Positions 1 through 11,500 of a stretch of 64,000 bases of DNA are shown in pieces. This DNA comes from Sapria himalayana (taxonomy: Eukaryota; Streptophyta; Magnoliopsida; Malpighiales; Rafflesiaceae), in NCBI GenBank assembly GCA_029783825.1, contig JAREIK010002415.1, forward strand, positions 794,506-858,505. Reading direction: 5' to 3'. A model generated the notes under the pieces. That model saw only the letters and a list, made by a program, of their open reading frames with translations. It had not been told where the DNA came from and did not search any database. Position 1 is the first letter of the stretch. The number at the start of each line of letters is the position of its first letter. The position numbers and the translations under genes were made by a program.

Positions 1-712
1 ATTCCAAACCCTTACCTTTTCTTTTTTTGAAAAATTCCAAAGTCTTTCTTTTATTCCATTGTTCTCCATTCGAGTTGATGTATGCCTTTTTAAGTTGGAA
101 GTCATGACCTTAAATGGAAGCAATGACTTTATTATTACTTTGAATCTTATTTAGAGTTCAAAAATCATGGTAGAAAAGAAATAACATGATTGATTTGATT
201 CTTCTTTAGAACTCAAAGTTACAATATCATAAATCTCTTGCTAATGAATTTATATTTTGGAATACAAAATCATAATAATAAATATGCCACAACTGAGGTA
301 ATTACTCTTTATAACATAGTAGTGACTTTTAAAATATTACTACTAAGATATTTCTTCTAGAACACAAAGTTGTAGTGGTAAGAATATCAAGATTTAGGAT
401 GTTCCTTTATGAAGTAAAAAGTTATGGTTAGTGAAGTTTTCCACAACTACAAAATTACTTGGTGCTATTCAATTTTGACTCTCTAATGAATATGTCTTGG
501 CTTTAAAAAGTGCCACCACTTGTACATGTGTGACACTTGGTTGCCACGACGTGAAAATAAAGTCATGGCTAAGGTTATGTTAATGCAAATGCACTAACTC
601 TAAGATAATGTCTTGGTCATGAAGAAAATATTATATAGTAAAAAGATTATGATAGCTTGGTGATAGAGTCATGATGTGAAAAGATTAACACACCTTATTT
701 TGTAGAATCATT
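1..712. other. Unresolved AT-rich sequence
   Basis: No gene or classifiable transposon was recognised. The stretch repeatedly shows short motifs around GTCATGAC and CATGGT spaced by AT-rich sequence, the same texture seen again at about 3320-4720, so it may be part of one old diverged repeat. Confidence 0.3.
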
Positions 713-1206
713 ACTAGGAAAGGCTACCATGATGGTCTGGTCCGATCCAGTAGTGCTTGGCCTGGTATGGCACGATCCAGAACCATGCCTCCAGCCAGGC
801 CGGGTTGCGCCATGGCATGGTTCGTGCTGTGTTGGGCCGACATGACCATTATCTTGTGCCTAGCCCAACAACATGGTAAACCGGCCAGGGTGACCATCCG
901 ATAGGGTCCCCGTCGAGCAGTCACCCAAGAAGTTCTTTTTTTTAATTCGACAACCCCATCATAGGGTGGTCCATTTAAAAATAAACATTAGGCTATGTGG
1001 CTGATTTTTTTTCTTGTTGTCCCCTTTACGCCATTTGGAATGACCATGCACTTTTTCATGCCCCCCATGCCATGTCGGGCTGATGGACTATGCCACCGCG
1101 CATGCTATGCCTAGCATGACACTATATTTTAACCGTGTTGTGCTTAGACAATATGAGATTTTAAACATGCCATGCACGGTATAACATGACCCGTTTGACA
1201 CTTATA
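713..1206. mobile_element. Decayed non-autonomous hAT-type element
   Basis: A locally GC-rich block inside AT-rich DNA is full of GGCATGGC, GCCATGCC and GGCCGAC-like words, as in the better preserved hAT elements of this window. Its right end reads CGTTTGACACTTATA, a decayed form of the family terminus CGTTTGACACCTCTA. The left end near 713 is too degenerate to place exactly and no target duplication could be confirmed. The CA and TG rich decay of former CG sites is what methylated DNA would give. No coding capacity is seen. Confidence 0.55.
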
Positions 1207-3320
1207 AGTGTAGCCGAGTTGTGACAGTAGAAATATCATGACTTTTCATTACTTTTTTATTCTCAAATCCATGTTTTCACTAAGTTCACCAAATATACTA
1301 AAATTATATTTAATTTCACTATTATTCATCTAATTATATAAAAATTATAATAAAGTAAAATAATTTCATTTCACTCCTAAATTCAATATAAACACATTAT
1401 CAAAAAACTATGGAATAACCTAAAAAGTTAGTATATTGAGTATCGAACAAATTTGGATACTAAAAATATTGCTCATTCTCAAGAAAAGTGTCTTCCTCTC
1501 TCTTTGAAAATCTTTTAGAATAGCAGGAAGAAAGAAGAATACAATAACACAATAAAAAAAACAATTCTTCTATATAATGGGAATTGACATCTAAATCCTA
1601 TAAAGGGAATTGTGCTCTAAAAGGCTCAATATGAGAATAAATGAGGAAGGTGTCTCTATATGTCCATTATGTTGAGTGAATATTCAATAGTGTGTAGTGT
1701 AAATTAAGTATAATACTTATTCTCATTGCACTTCTCTATGTCTTCCAATTTCTATTTTGCTTTATAATTTAGATTACCATATATCTCAACATCTCTTTCC
1801 TTTATCTTTTTTATTTCCATTCTTTGGTAATGGGCTCATAGAGCTTCCTAAATTCTTTAGTGCTTCCCATCACTATGATCTTTACTTTTTTAATTCTTTT
1901 ATAAGATCTTTATAACATGATCCACATACTTATTTTGTTAGGACACAAATAAGCACTCCTTGTTGAGATGCATATCCCACAATGCACTATATTGCTCAAC
2001 CTTCAATTTTTCTTCCTCTTCCGTTCTCTTCATATATTCTTCTCATCGATTATCACTTTTCTCTGATTCTACTACCAAGGAATATGCATTAATTTTAGCT
2101 CAACCTTTAATTAAATCTTTCTATCATTTAGCCTTCAAATTCATATTCTTTGAAAATAACGTGGACTTCTTTCAAGTCTTCTTCTTATCTACTTATAAGA
2201 AAATCATATCTAAGTAATAATTCTTCATTGAACTTTTCCCTAATTCTTTCTATTATTTCTATGTCAATTTTAGGGAATGCTAGTACTAATTGTCCCACAT
2301 TGATTGTTTCTTCCTAGTCAAGAACTAACCTCCTCTTCTTATCTCCTTCAACCCATATGTTCATGCCCAAAATGTTAGAGAGGATATTCGTGGGCATCAA
2401 GGAGGGGTGAATTATGTATCCAGAGAACTCTTCTCATTAGAAGTTAGATTTTACTTCTCTAATATCTTCCCCACATAGATCTTATAATAACTCACTAAGA
2501 CATAAAGAAAGATCACACTATCTTGTATGATGTTAAAACGTGGAGAGTGAATTATAAAATAGAGCACAAAAAGTTTAATTAAACAATGTTCTCTTTTGTG
2601 AGTTCTTTCCACACTAAGTGTCAATAAACACTTTTTAATGAATCTTTTCAACTACCCTTACAAATTATTAATGTTTTGCTAATGACTTTATAGTGTGGTT
2701 GCATCTTTAGGGTTTTGAAAGCCATACTATTCACAACTCCTTGCATTTCAAATATCTCATTTATAAAGTTCCTATCAAAATGTACCATACATAACTCCTT
2801 GCTTTCCAAATCATCAATGTCGTTAGAATTTGATAAAAACTTCATCACAAATGTTGTATTTTTTCTATCTTTATGTGATTAAAATTTATTCCAATTCCTC
2901 CTCTCCATCTTTGGTTGGAAAGGGTAGATCAATTGTCAAAATTCCCACTCACCTACAAAGCTCTTATTTGCTATGGTAGATACCATTCATTTATCTCTCA
3001 TCTCTTTCAAAAATATATGCTCAACTGTCATGAATCAGGAAGAAATCTTGATTATGGATTGCTTATGTCACTTCCATTTAGCCTTATACTCATTTAAGTT
3101 ACCTTTTTCCTTGCCCTAAGATTCAAAATGAGTGTTTCTTCCTATAATGTAGCATTGATCTTCAAAAAAGTATGTTGTGGTAAGTTATGTCGACAATTAA
3201 AAAGAAGAAGAATTTTCAAAAAAAAAAAGGGAGTTAATACATTTTATAGAGCTAAGGTGTTAGTTGTTGGGCTAACAAAAAATAGATGTGACTTTGCACA
3301 TGGGCATGGCTTTTTTTAAA
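1207..3320. other. Unresolved AT-rich sequence
   Basis: Nothing in either strand could be assigned to a known gene or transposon family. Short open frames (for example 1960-2217 plus and 2648-2848 minus) show no recognisable domain. The stretch could be decayed retrotransposon DNA but no diagnostic motif was found. Confidence 0.3.
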
Positions 3321-4720
3321 GGATAGTCATTGATGGGTTTGAGTACTATGGATTCATTTGTTGTGTAAGAAAATTATGTCAATATTTGAGTACTACAACC
3401 TCGTTTGTCATGAAGAAAGTCATGGCCAGGTTTGAGAGTTGTAACTTATTTTAGTGTATATACAAGTTTTTGAATAACAAATGACTTGGTTACCACAACA
3501 CAAGAAATAAATTTTAGGTTACCTCCCAAGTGGAGATATATTTAATATATTTAGCTAGATATTCGATATTCAAGCTACCAAATATTTTTATATACTTTGG
3601 TGATTTATGATGGTATGTAGATATGAAAATGTAGTAACTATGGATTGATTTCATAACTTTGAAATTATGATGAGTTTTAATGAATAGTTATGAAATTGAT
3701 GAGTTTCTAGAGATATTTGGTTGAGGGTTAGAATATGGAGATTTGTATAGTTTCAATGTCCTTTATTAGTCTAACTCTATCTAATTAAGCATAGTAATCT
3801 ATGTATATCATGATCCTACTAATTCATTAGCACAATCCTTCTGTGGTATAATAAATTCTTTGTGGCTATAATATTATCATGAAATTACAATCATGCTTAT
3901 CTCATAAAATTTAAATAACCACGATATTAAAAAAATATTGTAGCAACCATGTACCATATTGGCACTAGCACTGCAACTTTAACTCTAATATAGTTTGATA
4001 GTTAAGTCATATCCATGATTTTTTATAAAGTTGTGACTTTTAAGTAACAACAAATTATAAAGCTAAAACTTCTTAGACCAAAGTCATGATAATTTTTGAT
4101 CACCATAACTTTTGGGACGTGAAATATTACAGAGGATATTACTCAAGTATGACTATATTCTAAGAATATGACTGGTGTTCTCAAAAGAAGGCAGAGCTAT
4201 AAATTTATGTATGGGCTAATTGTCTTTGTCACATCTTTTGTAGACACATGATGGTATTATATATAAAAGAAGTAAAAGCTTGTACCGTGACCACTTTTAA
4301 CATTGCAGACACTTGAGACATTTGAAGGAGAATGTTTGTCATAACCATTTCACTGTGCAATGACCACATTACACATATGAACGACTTTCTTAGTGCCACA
4401 ATTATTTTTTAAAGTCACGATCATATAATGATCACGAAAGATCAATGCTAACACAATGGTTTTTTCATAGTGTCGTGGCCATATAATAATATGAAATGTA
4501 ATTCACAATGCCTTGTTCTTTCTTAGCATCGTAGCCCACTTCACAGCATCACAACTTTGTATTACAATGATTTTAGGCCCAAATTATGATCACTACCCAA
4601 CATCATGACTTTATGTTATATAAAGATTGAGTTGTATTTCATAGTCATAACTATTTTTTGAGTCACTACCATAAGTTTAATAGATGAAGGTCAAAACCAT
4701 GACATTCTTCTCAAAATTAA
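3320..4720. repeat. Diffuse degenerate repeat rich in GTCATGAC-like words
   Basis: By eye, words of the type GTCATGAC, GTCATAACT, ACAACTTTG and CATGACTTT recur every few tens of bases across this stretch, often as near inverted pairs (for example around 4020-4110 and 4400-4660). No exact period could be fixed. The same vocabulary occurs in 60-680. This looks like an old tandem repeat or the inside of an old element that has diverged strongly. Confidence 0.3.
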
Positions 4721-4892
4721 AAATTCTTTTATAGCTATTTGCGTAAAGTCAATGTATTTTTGTAACATATTTTATAAGCCACAAGGTTATTTTTAGGGAG
4801 ATTAATTAGTTGAAAAAAAGTTTTTGTAAACCTTAAGGTTTTGACAAGTATTTCATTCCCTCACTATTCTTCTCTAGTAATATTTGTTCGTG

Positions 4893-5012
4893 TGGACATG
4901 TGATAGCTTTTGTGGACTTATGGTGGTTCATGTGGAAATACATTTAGAGGATGTGTTGGATAAGCAGACATGTGGTAGTTTGTGTGGACCTATGGTGGTT
5001 CGTGTGGAGATT
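4893..5012. repeat. Two-copy direct repeat, offset 72 bp
   Basis: A segment starting GACATGTGATAG at 4895 is repeated with few changes from 4967 (GACATGTGGTAG). Both copies continue through a matching TATGGTGGTTC and GTGTGGA context. The offset is 72 bp. Flanking sequence up to about 5060 retains weaker GTGGAGAT-like echoes, so this may be a remnant of a longer tandem array. Confidence 0.55.
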
Positions 5013-5159
5013 CTTGTGGAGATATTCATTTAGTGGTTCAATAAGAGGTTTATGTAGAGGATCTTGGAAGTTCATGAGGTGGATGAGTTGAGCTTGAGTA
5101 CTCGGAATTATGTCATAAATAATTGAAACCCTCAAACTATGAGGCATTTTCATTATAAT

Positions 5160-5920
5160 TCATAATTTTATATTTATTTACTTTAATTGTACTTGGTATT
5201 TATTTGATTGTGGTGGTGTTTGCTAGGCTATTTTGTTAATTATGATGAATAGTATTAATTGTGTTTGATTAGTTAATTATCTAAATAATTTAGTTAATTA
5301 TTTTTAGAATTATTATATTTTTTTGAATTGAATATATATAATTTTTGTGATTGAGATTTGCATTAGTTAATTGTGTATTGTTTTTAAATTAAAATGGAAA
5401 TAGCATTTTAATTTAAAAGGTATAAAATTATATTCAAGGAAAATAAAAAATTTAAGTCTGTCAGATAACCATCCGACCATCCTGATTTGAATTCAGGAAC
5501 GATCCTCTTAACCAATATTACATCCTGAATAAGTGTTGTAATAAAGGACAAGTCACACTCTAATCGGAAGGCTGATGTTCATCAACCAGACTTATGTGAC
5601 TATCATATTATTTTATACGACAATGCAATACAACCTATAGAACTGATCCTGTTCAAGTAAGGTCGTGCTACTGCGTCATAGCAGTACTTATTATAAAGAT
5701 CATTATTTTTAATTTTTTTTCGATGTTGGGCAGAAAATATCTTTTTTTTAGAAATCGAAATCTTCGTTTACGGACTTTTCTCACACGCTCTTGTGGTTCT
5801 TTTCAGAGTTCTCCGAATAACTCTTACGTTGTAAGGATTCAGTGACTTTGTTTCTCGCTCGTTTCGATGTTATCCATTGCTGTTATTATGCTTCCTGTAT
5901 TTTTGAAAATTAATTCAAAA
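5160..5920. other. AT-rich sequence, possibly 5' flank of the SAC9-like fragment
   Basis: No coding region is seen. The part from about 5690 to 5900 is less AT-rich than its surroundings and has T-rich runs reminiscent of a plant 5' untranslated region. Since it directly precedes the SAC9-like exon it may be the duplicated upstream part of that gene, but this is inference only. Confidence 0.3.
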
Positions 5921-6001
5921 CGATATTGATCTCTTATCGATATTGATCTCTTATCGATATTGATCTCTTATCGATATTGATCTCTTATCGATATTGATCT
6001 C
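5921..6001. repeat. 17-bp minisatellite, about 4.8 copies
   Basis: The unit CGATATTGATCTCTTAT starts at 5921, 5938, 5955 and 5972 without a mismatch, followed by a partial fifth copy from 5989 to 6001. The perfect copies indicate recent expansion, in contrast to the decayed exon only 200 bp downstream. Confidence 0.95.
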
Positions 6002-6194
6002 GGATATAGGTTCTCTGGAACATAATTCTAATTCTGAGTTTCTTCACTTTAATTCATCATCATACAATATTGTAGAATTGGGTCAGATTAGAAATCTATT
6101 TCGTCCAACTTCTCACGGAACTTAAATTTTGCTTAATGTATGCAGGATTATCGTGGGAGATATTATCATATTTCTATCTTTTTCTTCCTGGCAG

Positions 6195-6792
6195 TTGGCT
6201 TGCGGGAGACATCTGTCATTGGTGCCACATTGGATACAGGCGAAGTGTATGTTGTTTCTAGCTTATGTTGCAGGAGTCATACGTAGGTGTATATCTTGAT
6301 CCGGCCACATGTTCTCTAAACTACAAAGGGAAACTCAGTTTTGATGTTTTTAAATCTGAAGATGGAGCTCTCGACCACATGACAAATTGCTCCAGGTGGA
6401 CTTGTAAATGCATAACTGCTTATAGGGCAATGTTAGGTTATGCTACTGTAGGGAATTTTGGATTGCTCCTTGTTGCAACAAAACTAGTTGCCAGTGTTGC
6501 AAATTTTTCTGGTGGAGGTTGTATCTATACTACTGTGGAGAAACAAAGGAAAAAACTAACACTTGTAAATCCTCAACAGTTGGATTAGACAGAAATAAAA
6601 AATGTTTATGAGTTAACTGATATTGACATTGATTGATGGGAATCACTTTTTTTGCAAGACACGGGATATTACTTGCTCATTTCTTAATCGTATGCCTCTG
6701 GAAAACCAGATGATGAGTTTGTGTAGAATGGGTGGTTTCCAATGTCCTTTAAGAATATTGGCCTTCAACTACATTGTGTTATTCCTTTGCAG
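6195..6792 (+). pseudogene. SAC9-like phosphoinositide phosphatase, N-terminal exon fragment
   Basis: Translation in shifting frames recovers the N-terminal part of the plant SAC-domain phosphoinositide phosphatase SAC9: TLDTGEVYVVSSL (6218-6256), VYLDPATCSLNYKGK, LGYATVGNFGLLLVATKL, GGGCIYTTVE, then ELTDIDID, CKTRDIT, DDEFV and FKNIGL with CVIPLQ. The reading frame breaks near 6283, there is an in-frame TAG at 6586 and a TGA after the DID segment, and further shifts occur near 6620 and 6720, so no intact protein is possible. Homology stops exactly at CAG before GTTCTATCC at 6793, as expected for an exon end with its donor site, and a CAG acceptor precedes 6195. This argues for a copied or truncated genomic fragment rather than a retrocopy. 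No catalytic CX5R-type exon was found downstream. Family assignment rests on recognised motifs; SAC9 over other SAC proteins is likely but not proven. Confidence 0.8.
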
Positions 6793-7550
6793 GTTCTATC
6801 CCTTGCCCTTCTCTTTGTTTTGCACAGTATATTGGTTTTTTTTTTTGCTGTAATTTTGATTCGATGCAATGTTTCATTATTAAATTTTTGCCATAATCAT
6901 GTTAATTTTATCTCATTTTTAGTATTCTAGGGCATGTAATGCACAATATAAAAAAAAAAAATATTATGATTACCAAGTTATTATAGTATGTATATGAAGA
7001 GAAATTATTAAAAATCTAGATGAAAATAATAACATAAAACATGCATTAATTTGATTAATATGATAACTTATGAATAAATTTGATTTGTTTGAATAACTAA
7101 AATTTATATAGTGAATTCTAATAATGTCAAACATTTGCTTTGGTGATAATATAATATATGTAAATCTTTTTGTGTGGTAATTTTTTTTAATCTTGGGTTT
7201 TTGGGCCCGACTTATTTTCCCTTAGTTTAGTCAATCTTGTGGATCCTTGGGCATTGGGCAAGTTAATACTCGAATAGCTACAAGAGGTATCATTGATGAA
7301 AATTGAACTTGTGTTCTTGCATCTCTATTCATAAGGTTGACGTGGATTATTAACACCAAGACCAAGCTATCATTGGTGTGGTTAATTTGAGTGTGCAAAC
7401 TTGTTTTTGATGTCTTATATTTTATATTGCTATCACATATGCCATGTGTTACCCTAATTTCTCTCTTGTTTATAATTGGTTTGTGACACAATCTTATTTT
7501 AAATAATTACTATTTGACGATATTGCTTGCTTGATGTTAAATGTATTGGG
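6793..7550. other. AT-rich sequence after the SAC9-like exon
   Basis: This could be the start of the intron that followed the SAC9-like exon, up to the insertion point of the hAT element at 7551. No further SAC exon, LTR or transposase segment is recognised. The minus-strand open frame at 7231-7491 has no recognisable domain. Confidence 0.3.
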
Positions 7551-7715
7551 CAGAGGTGTCAAACGGGCCGGGCCGGGCTGGCACGGCCCATTTTTTAGGG
7601 CCTGATCGTGCTGCCGTGCCGTGCCCTGCACGGTTTAAAAATAGTTGAGCCCGGCACGGCCCGTAGGCATGGTATGACGTGCTGGGCCCGCTCGGGCCTG
7701 GCCTGGCCATACGGG

Positions 7716-8280
7716 TAGAGGTGTCAAACGGGCCGGCCCAGCACGGCACGGCCCGTTTTTCACGTGCCCAGCCGTGCTGCCGTGCCGTGCCGGGCACGGC
7801 ACGGTCACTGTACCGTGCCGTGCCCGGCACGGCACGGTTTTTAAAATTCGGGCACGGCACGGCCCGTGGGCACGGCAAGGCCGTGCCGTGCCGTGCCGGC
7901 CCGCTCGGGCACGGGCGCACGACAAGGCAGGGCAGGCGGGGCGGGGCGGGTCGGGTCTGTTTGGACCCGACCCGCGGTCTTTTTACCGGGGGCGGGGCCC
8001 GGTTGGGTCACGAGTCACGACTCAGTGAGTCGTGACCGTGAGTCGTGACTCGTGACTCGTGAGTCGCGACTCACGAGTCACGACTCAGGCACGCGGGCCG
8101 ACGTGCCGTGCCAAGGCACGAGTCGTGCCGGGCCGGGCACGGCCCGGCACGTGGTTTGTGCGGTCGGGCCCGGCACAGGCCCGGGCACGTTTTTTTATCG
8201 TGCCGGGCCGGCCCAGGCACGGCCGAACCGTGCCGTGCCTCGTGCCGGGCCGGGCCGGCCCGGCCCGTTTGACACCTCTA
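7716..8280. mobile_element. Nested non-autonomous hAT element, 565 bp
   Basis: The ends TAGAGGTGTCAAACGGGCC (7716) and its exact inverse ending at 8280 are flanked by identical 8-bp duplications CATACGGG (7708-7715 and 8281-8288). The element lies in the left arm of hAT element A. It has no coding capacity. The interior is GC-rich and built from GCACGGCAC words in both orientations, plus a GAGTCACGACTC array in the middle. Exact termini and target duplication mark it as the youngest insertion of this family in the window. Confidence 0.97.
8007..8087. repeat. GAGTCACGACTC inverted and direct repeat cluster
   Basis: GTCACGAGTCACGACTCA-like words and their inverse are repeated about eight times in 80 bp, so that either strand can fold into several overlapping hairpins. 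It occupies the centre of the 565-bp hAT element. Confidence 0.85.
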
Positions 8281-8719
8281 CATACGGGCCAGGGCAGAGG
8301 TAGACCCGAGAGGCAGAAATTTTTTTTTTTTTTTAATTTTAGATATTGTAATTCTGTAAGTGTATAGTATTAAATATAAATATTTTTAAAAATGGTAAAA
8401 ATAAAAATTAATTACAAAAATAAAGTTTAGAAATTTTTTTTTTAATTCAAATTAGTTTAACTTTTATTATAATTATTAATTATATATTAAAGTTATTAAT
8501 TTTTAAAATAAAATTTAAATCATAAAAAAAATAAATCAATACATTATGTTAGTAAAAATAAAAATTATAAAAAAATTAAACAACACAAATGAAAAATTAC
8601 CAATTATCTATTTGAAACTGAAGGTCCGAACAAAACAGATATCAGTTTCAACACAACGTACAAACAAAACGTACAAATACAATCAATAAAAAAAACATCG
8701 AAAACAAAAAACAGTAAAT

Positions 8720-10640
8720 CATCATCAATCATCAATTGGCATATCATGAGAATCATTAGCCGCAACATCAAGATCAGTATCATATGGATCATCATCATCG
8801 GCAATCAATTCCTCCGCAATCGTAGTGGATATGGATGTGACTGCAGTGTCTGTCCCAGTCCCAGCTACAGCACGATCATATATGCTAAACCTTGATTTCT
8901 CTCAATCCTTCAAAAAGTTAATGCCTCAACCATATCTGGACGTAATCTCGATTTCTTATTCGAAATCACGTTCAGTGCAACAGAAAAAGCAGACTCCGAT
9001 GCTACGCTCGCATCGGAGGAGTCAGTAGATCTCGTGCCATCCTAGATAGCACGGGAAAGGTGGACTCATATGATTTTCATCACTGTAATATATCAAGATT
9101 CTTAGTGTCGGAATATGATAGGATTGAGCAGTAATTGGTATCTAAGTACCGAGACAGCTCGCTCCTATGTGATGATCCACCCATACGTTTCCCCCTCGCT
9201 AGCTGAATGGGAAAATCGTCATCTCCGAACAAGGTATCAATGTCCATAATCACAGTCTCACTACTACCACCACCATTCCTAGTATCGTAGTATGTGAATA
9301 GGTCAGTTAACTTCTCGTTAATGAATCCTTTAGGTGGCTCTTCTTGGTTCATGCACGAGGAAATGAAAGTCAGGGTGTTTTCTACCCCTTTCACCTTAAT
9401 CCTAGGGTCCATGCATGCAGCGAGGCAATAAAGAGATGGAATGGTGGATCAGTACTTCAAGTACTTGTTTTCTACTAATATTGCATATGCACCGGAGTGC
9501 AATGCAAGTCGTGGGCATATAAATCAACGAACACATGTTCGTCGTGTCATAAAAAATTTTTAGGAATTTCATAAATGAAATTTCTGAAGCCCAGTCAGTG
9601 TCATCAATAATAAGTTCGTCACTCTTACTATTGACGTAGTCGGATATCACGTGTTCGTATCCAACACATGATTCCAAGATCAGGTACGTGTAATTCCAAT
9701 GATGTCTCACATCCGATTGGAATTTCTTCTTCTTAAGATTCGCAGACAAGCAAAGACTATCAAATTTTTGTTGTCTGCGAGGAGTGCGAATATATTTTAG
9801 TGCATTGCGTATATTATCCAATGCGGGGGAACACACTTTCATACCCGCTTGAACAATCAGGTTAATCACGTGATACATACATCTGACATGAAAGATCTCT
9901 CCTAATGGTGCGTCTCTAATATTCCTAACAAATATATTGATCCCTACTCCATTAATAGAAGCGTTATCGAATGTGATACTAAAAATTTTATTTTGAATTT
10001 TATATTCCCTAAAGATTTTCATCATACACTCAAAATGGTCGGGCCATCATGAGGATGAAAAATCTCAGTGAATCCTAAAATTTTTTTATTGATTGTCCAG
10101 TTAGAATCTACATAGTGACTCATGAGACATGCATAAGAAGAATCATCGTGACTTGTCCATATATCGGATGTCACGGACACCACTCTACTATATGCCATAA
10201 ATTCCTTAATTATTTTTTATTTTTCTAACTTATATATCTTTAGTATGTCATTCCTAGATGTGGACCTAGGAATCCTACAATAGGAAGGCTGAAAATAGTC
10301 TACATGATGCGCATTATCCTTGGATCTTTCGAAAATCTGATCGGAAGACCCATCAATGTGATTAGCCTGGTCATGCCATCCCTACCCAACTCGCTGGAAT
10401 ATATGAAGGGAGTAAACTTTGAGACTGAACTCGATCCAGTCTTAAAAAATGCAGTGCCAAGTTGGGTTTGCCTAGGATCTAATGGTCCATGTTTTTTGGT
10501 GTATAATTCGGCATGACTTTTAAGGTGCCAGTCCTAAATGAACTCTTACATGTTGATAGTCCCACACAATATTTGCATTGTGTCATTTCTTGTTCCTCAT
10601 CCCTAATATTTTTTTGTGTTATGATTTTAAAATAAGTCCA
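8720..10640 (-). pseudogene. hAT transposase relic (BED finger, catalytic core, dimerisation domain)
   Basis: Read on the minus strand in order: a BED zinc-finger remnant with CKYC near 10570 and TGTLKSH near 10520; the core with TFDNASING near 9950, HVRCMYHVINLIVQAGM near 9870 and HHWNYTYLIL near 9690 (the family usually has RWNSTY at that place); a DPRIKVKGVE segment at 9380-9412; and the C-terminal dimerisation region with SESAFSVALNVIS and KSRLRPDMVEAL near 8940-9030, ending in an acidic DDD-rich tail near 8720-8800. The frames change between blocks and there are stops, including one after the EAL segment, so the protein is not made intact. Domain order is that of plant BED-finger (ricesleeper-like) hAT transposases. 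Confidence 0.9.
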
Positions 10641-11500
10641 AACTACAGAGGTTTCTCTAGTTTTTTATTTTTTAGAACTTTGGGTTGAGACGACTAGAGA
10701 AACCAAAGTTTCAGCAGCTTCAGTCCTCTGTGTAATATTTTTATTTTCCAAATTTAAATACGTGCCAGGTGTATTTGTCATTTTTTATGATTTTTATTTT
10801 TTTCTAATTTTTTTCTAGAGAGAGAAACTATAGAGAGAGAGTAAAAAAGCATAAAATAAATTACCCGGTAAAAGCAGTGAGGTCGGTCACGTGCACGGTG
10901 CACCGCAGCAAGCTCTAATGTTCAAAATTAAAGTTGAGTTTCATGAAAATCCAAGCCAAAAACAAAATCCCGAGGTCCGAGAGAGAGAAGCATGGTTTAT
11001 GTGAGAGAGAGAAAAATTTGAGAGAATATATGTTTTTGAAAAACATAAATGTTAAAGGGAGAGGGGTAGAATTTATAGATTAAAGATATTAATTTTTTAA
11101 AAAAAAGATATTTTTTTTATATTTTTTTGAATTTTTAATAATTATTTAGGGGGCAGAATGACGAGGGCTGTTGGATTCTACCCCCTAGCCGTTGGAGGCA
11201 AATCCAACGGCTGAAAATTAATATTAATTGCATATTTTTTTTTTCCGTTGGGATTGGGACCACAGGTCGAGTCCAATCAGACCCGACCCGTGGTCTTTTT
11301 TTCGGGAGGGGCTGGGTCATGTGTGGCCGCGTGAAACCGGCACAAGAAGAATCCGTGCCGTGGCACGGCACGGCCCGGCACGGCTCGTGCCTAACCCGGG
11401 CACGACACGGACCTGGGCACTGTTTTTTAACGTGTCGGGCCGGCCCAGGCACGGCCGAACCGTGCCGGGCCGGACCGACCCGTCCCGGTTGACACCTCTA

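Larger units (their letters stand above)
7551..11500 (-). mobile_element. hAT element A, 3.95 kb, with relic transposase
   Basis: The left end reads CAGAGGTGTCAAACGGGCC and the right end is its inverted counterpart CGGTTGACACCTCTA. The flanks are GTATTGGG (7543-7550) and GTATAGGG (11501-11508), seven of eight bases identical, which fits the 8-bp target duplication of hAT elements. Both ends are GC-rich and packed with GCACGGC-type words, while the middle is AT-rich and holds a minus-strand transposase relic. A complete second hAT element (7716-8280) sits in the left terminal region. Confidence 0.9.

Noticed and set aside
5480..5515. tRNA-like T-arm word TTTGAATTC near CAGGAACGATCC
   Set aside because: No cloverleaf or internal promoter boxes could be fitted around it.
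5921..6001. Possible CRISPR-like repeat
   Set aside because: Units are contiguous 17-mers with no spacers in a plant nuclear context; this is a minisatellite.
6265..6588. Possible intact small gene of 107 residues
   Set aside because: It is one frame of the SAC9-like exon; homology continues in other frames on both sides, so the open frame is a fragment of a pseudogene.
7537..8367. Several overlapping open frames on both strands rich in Arg, Ala, Gly and Pro
   Set aside because: They come from the GC-rich repetitive ends of hAT elements; stops are rare there only because of composition. Frames on opposite strands overlap fully and show no domain.
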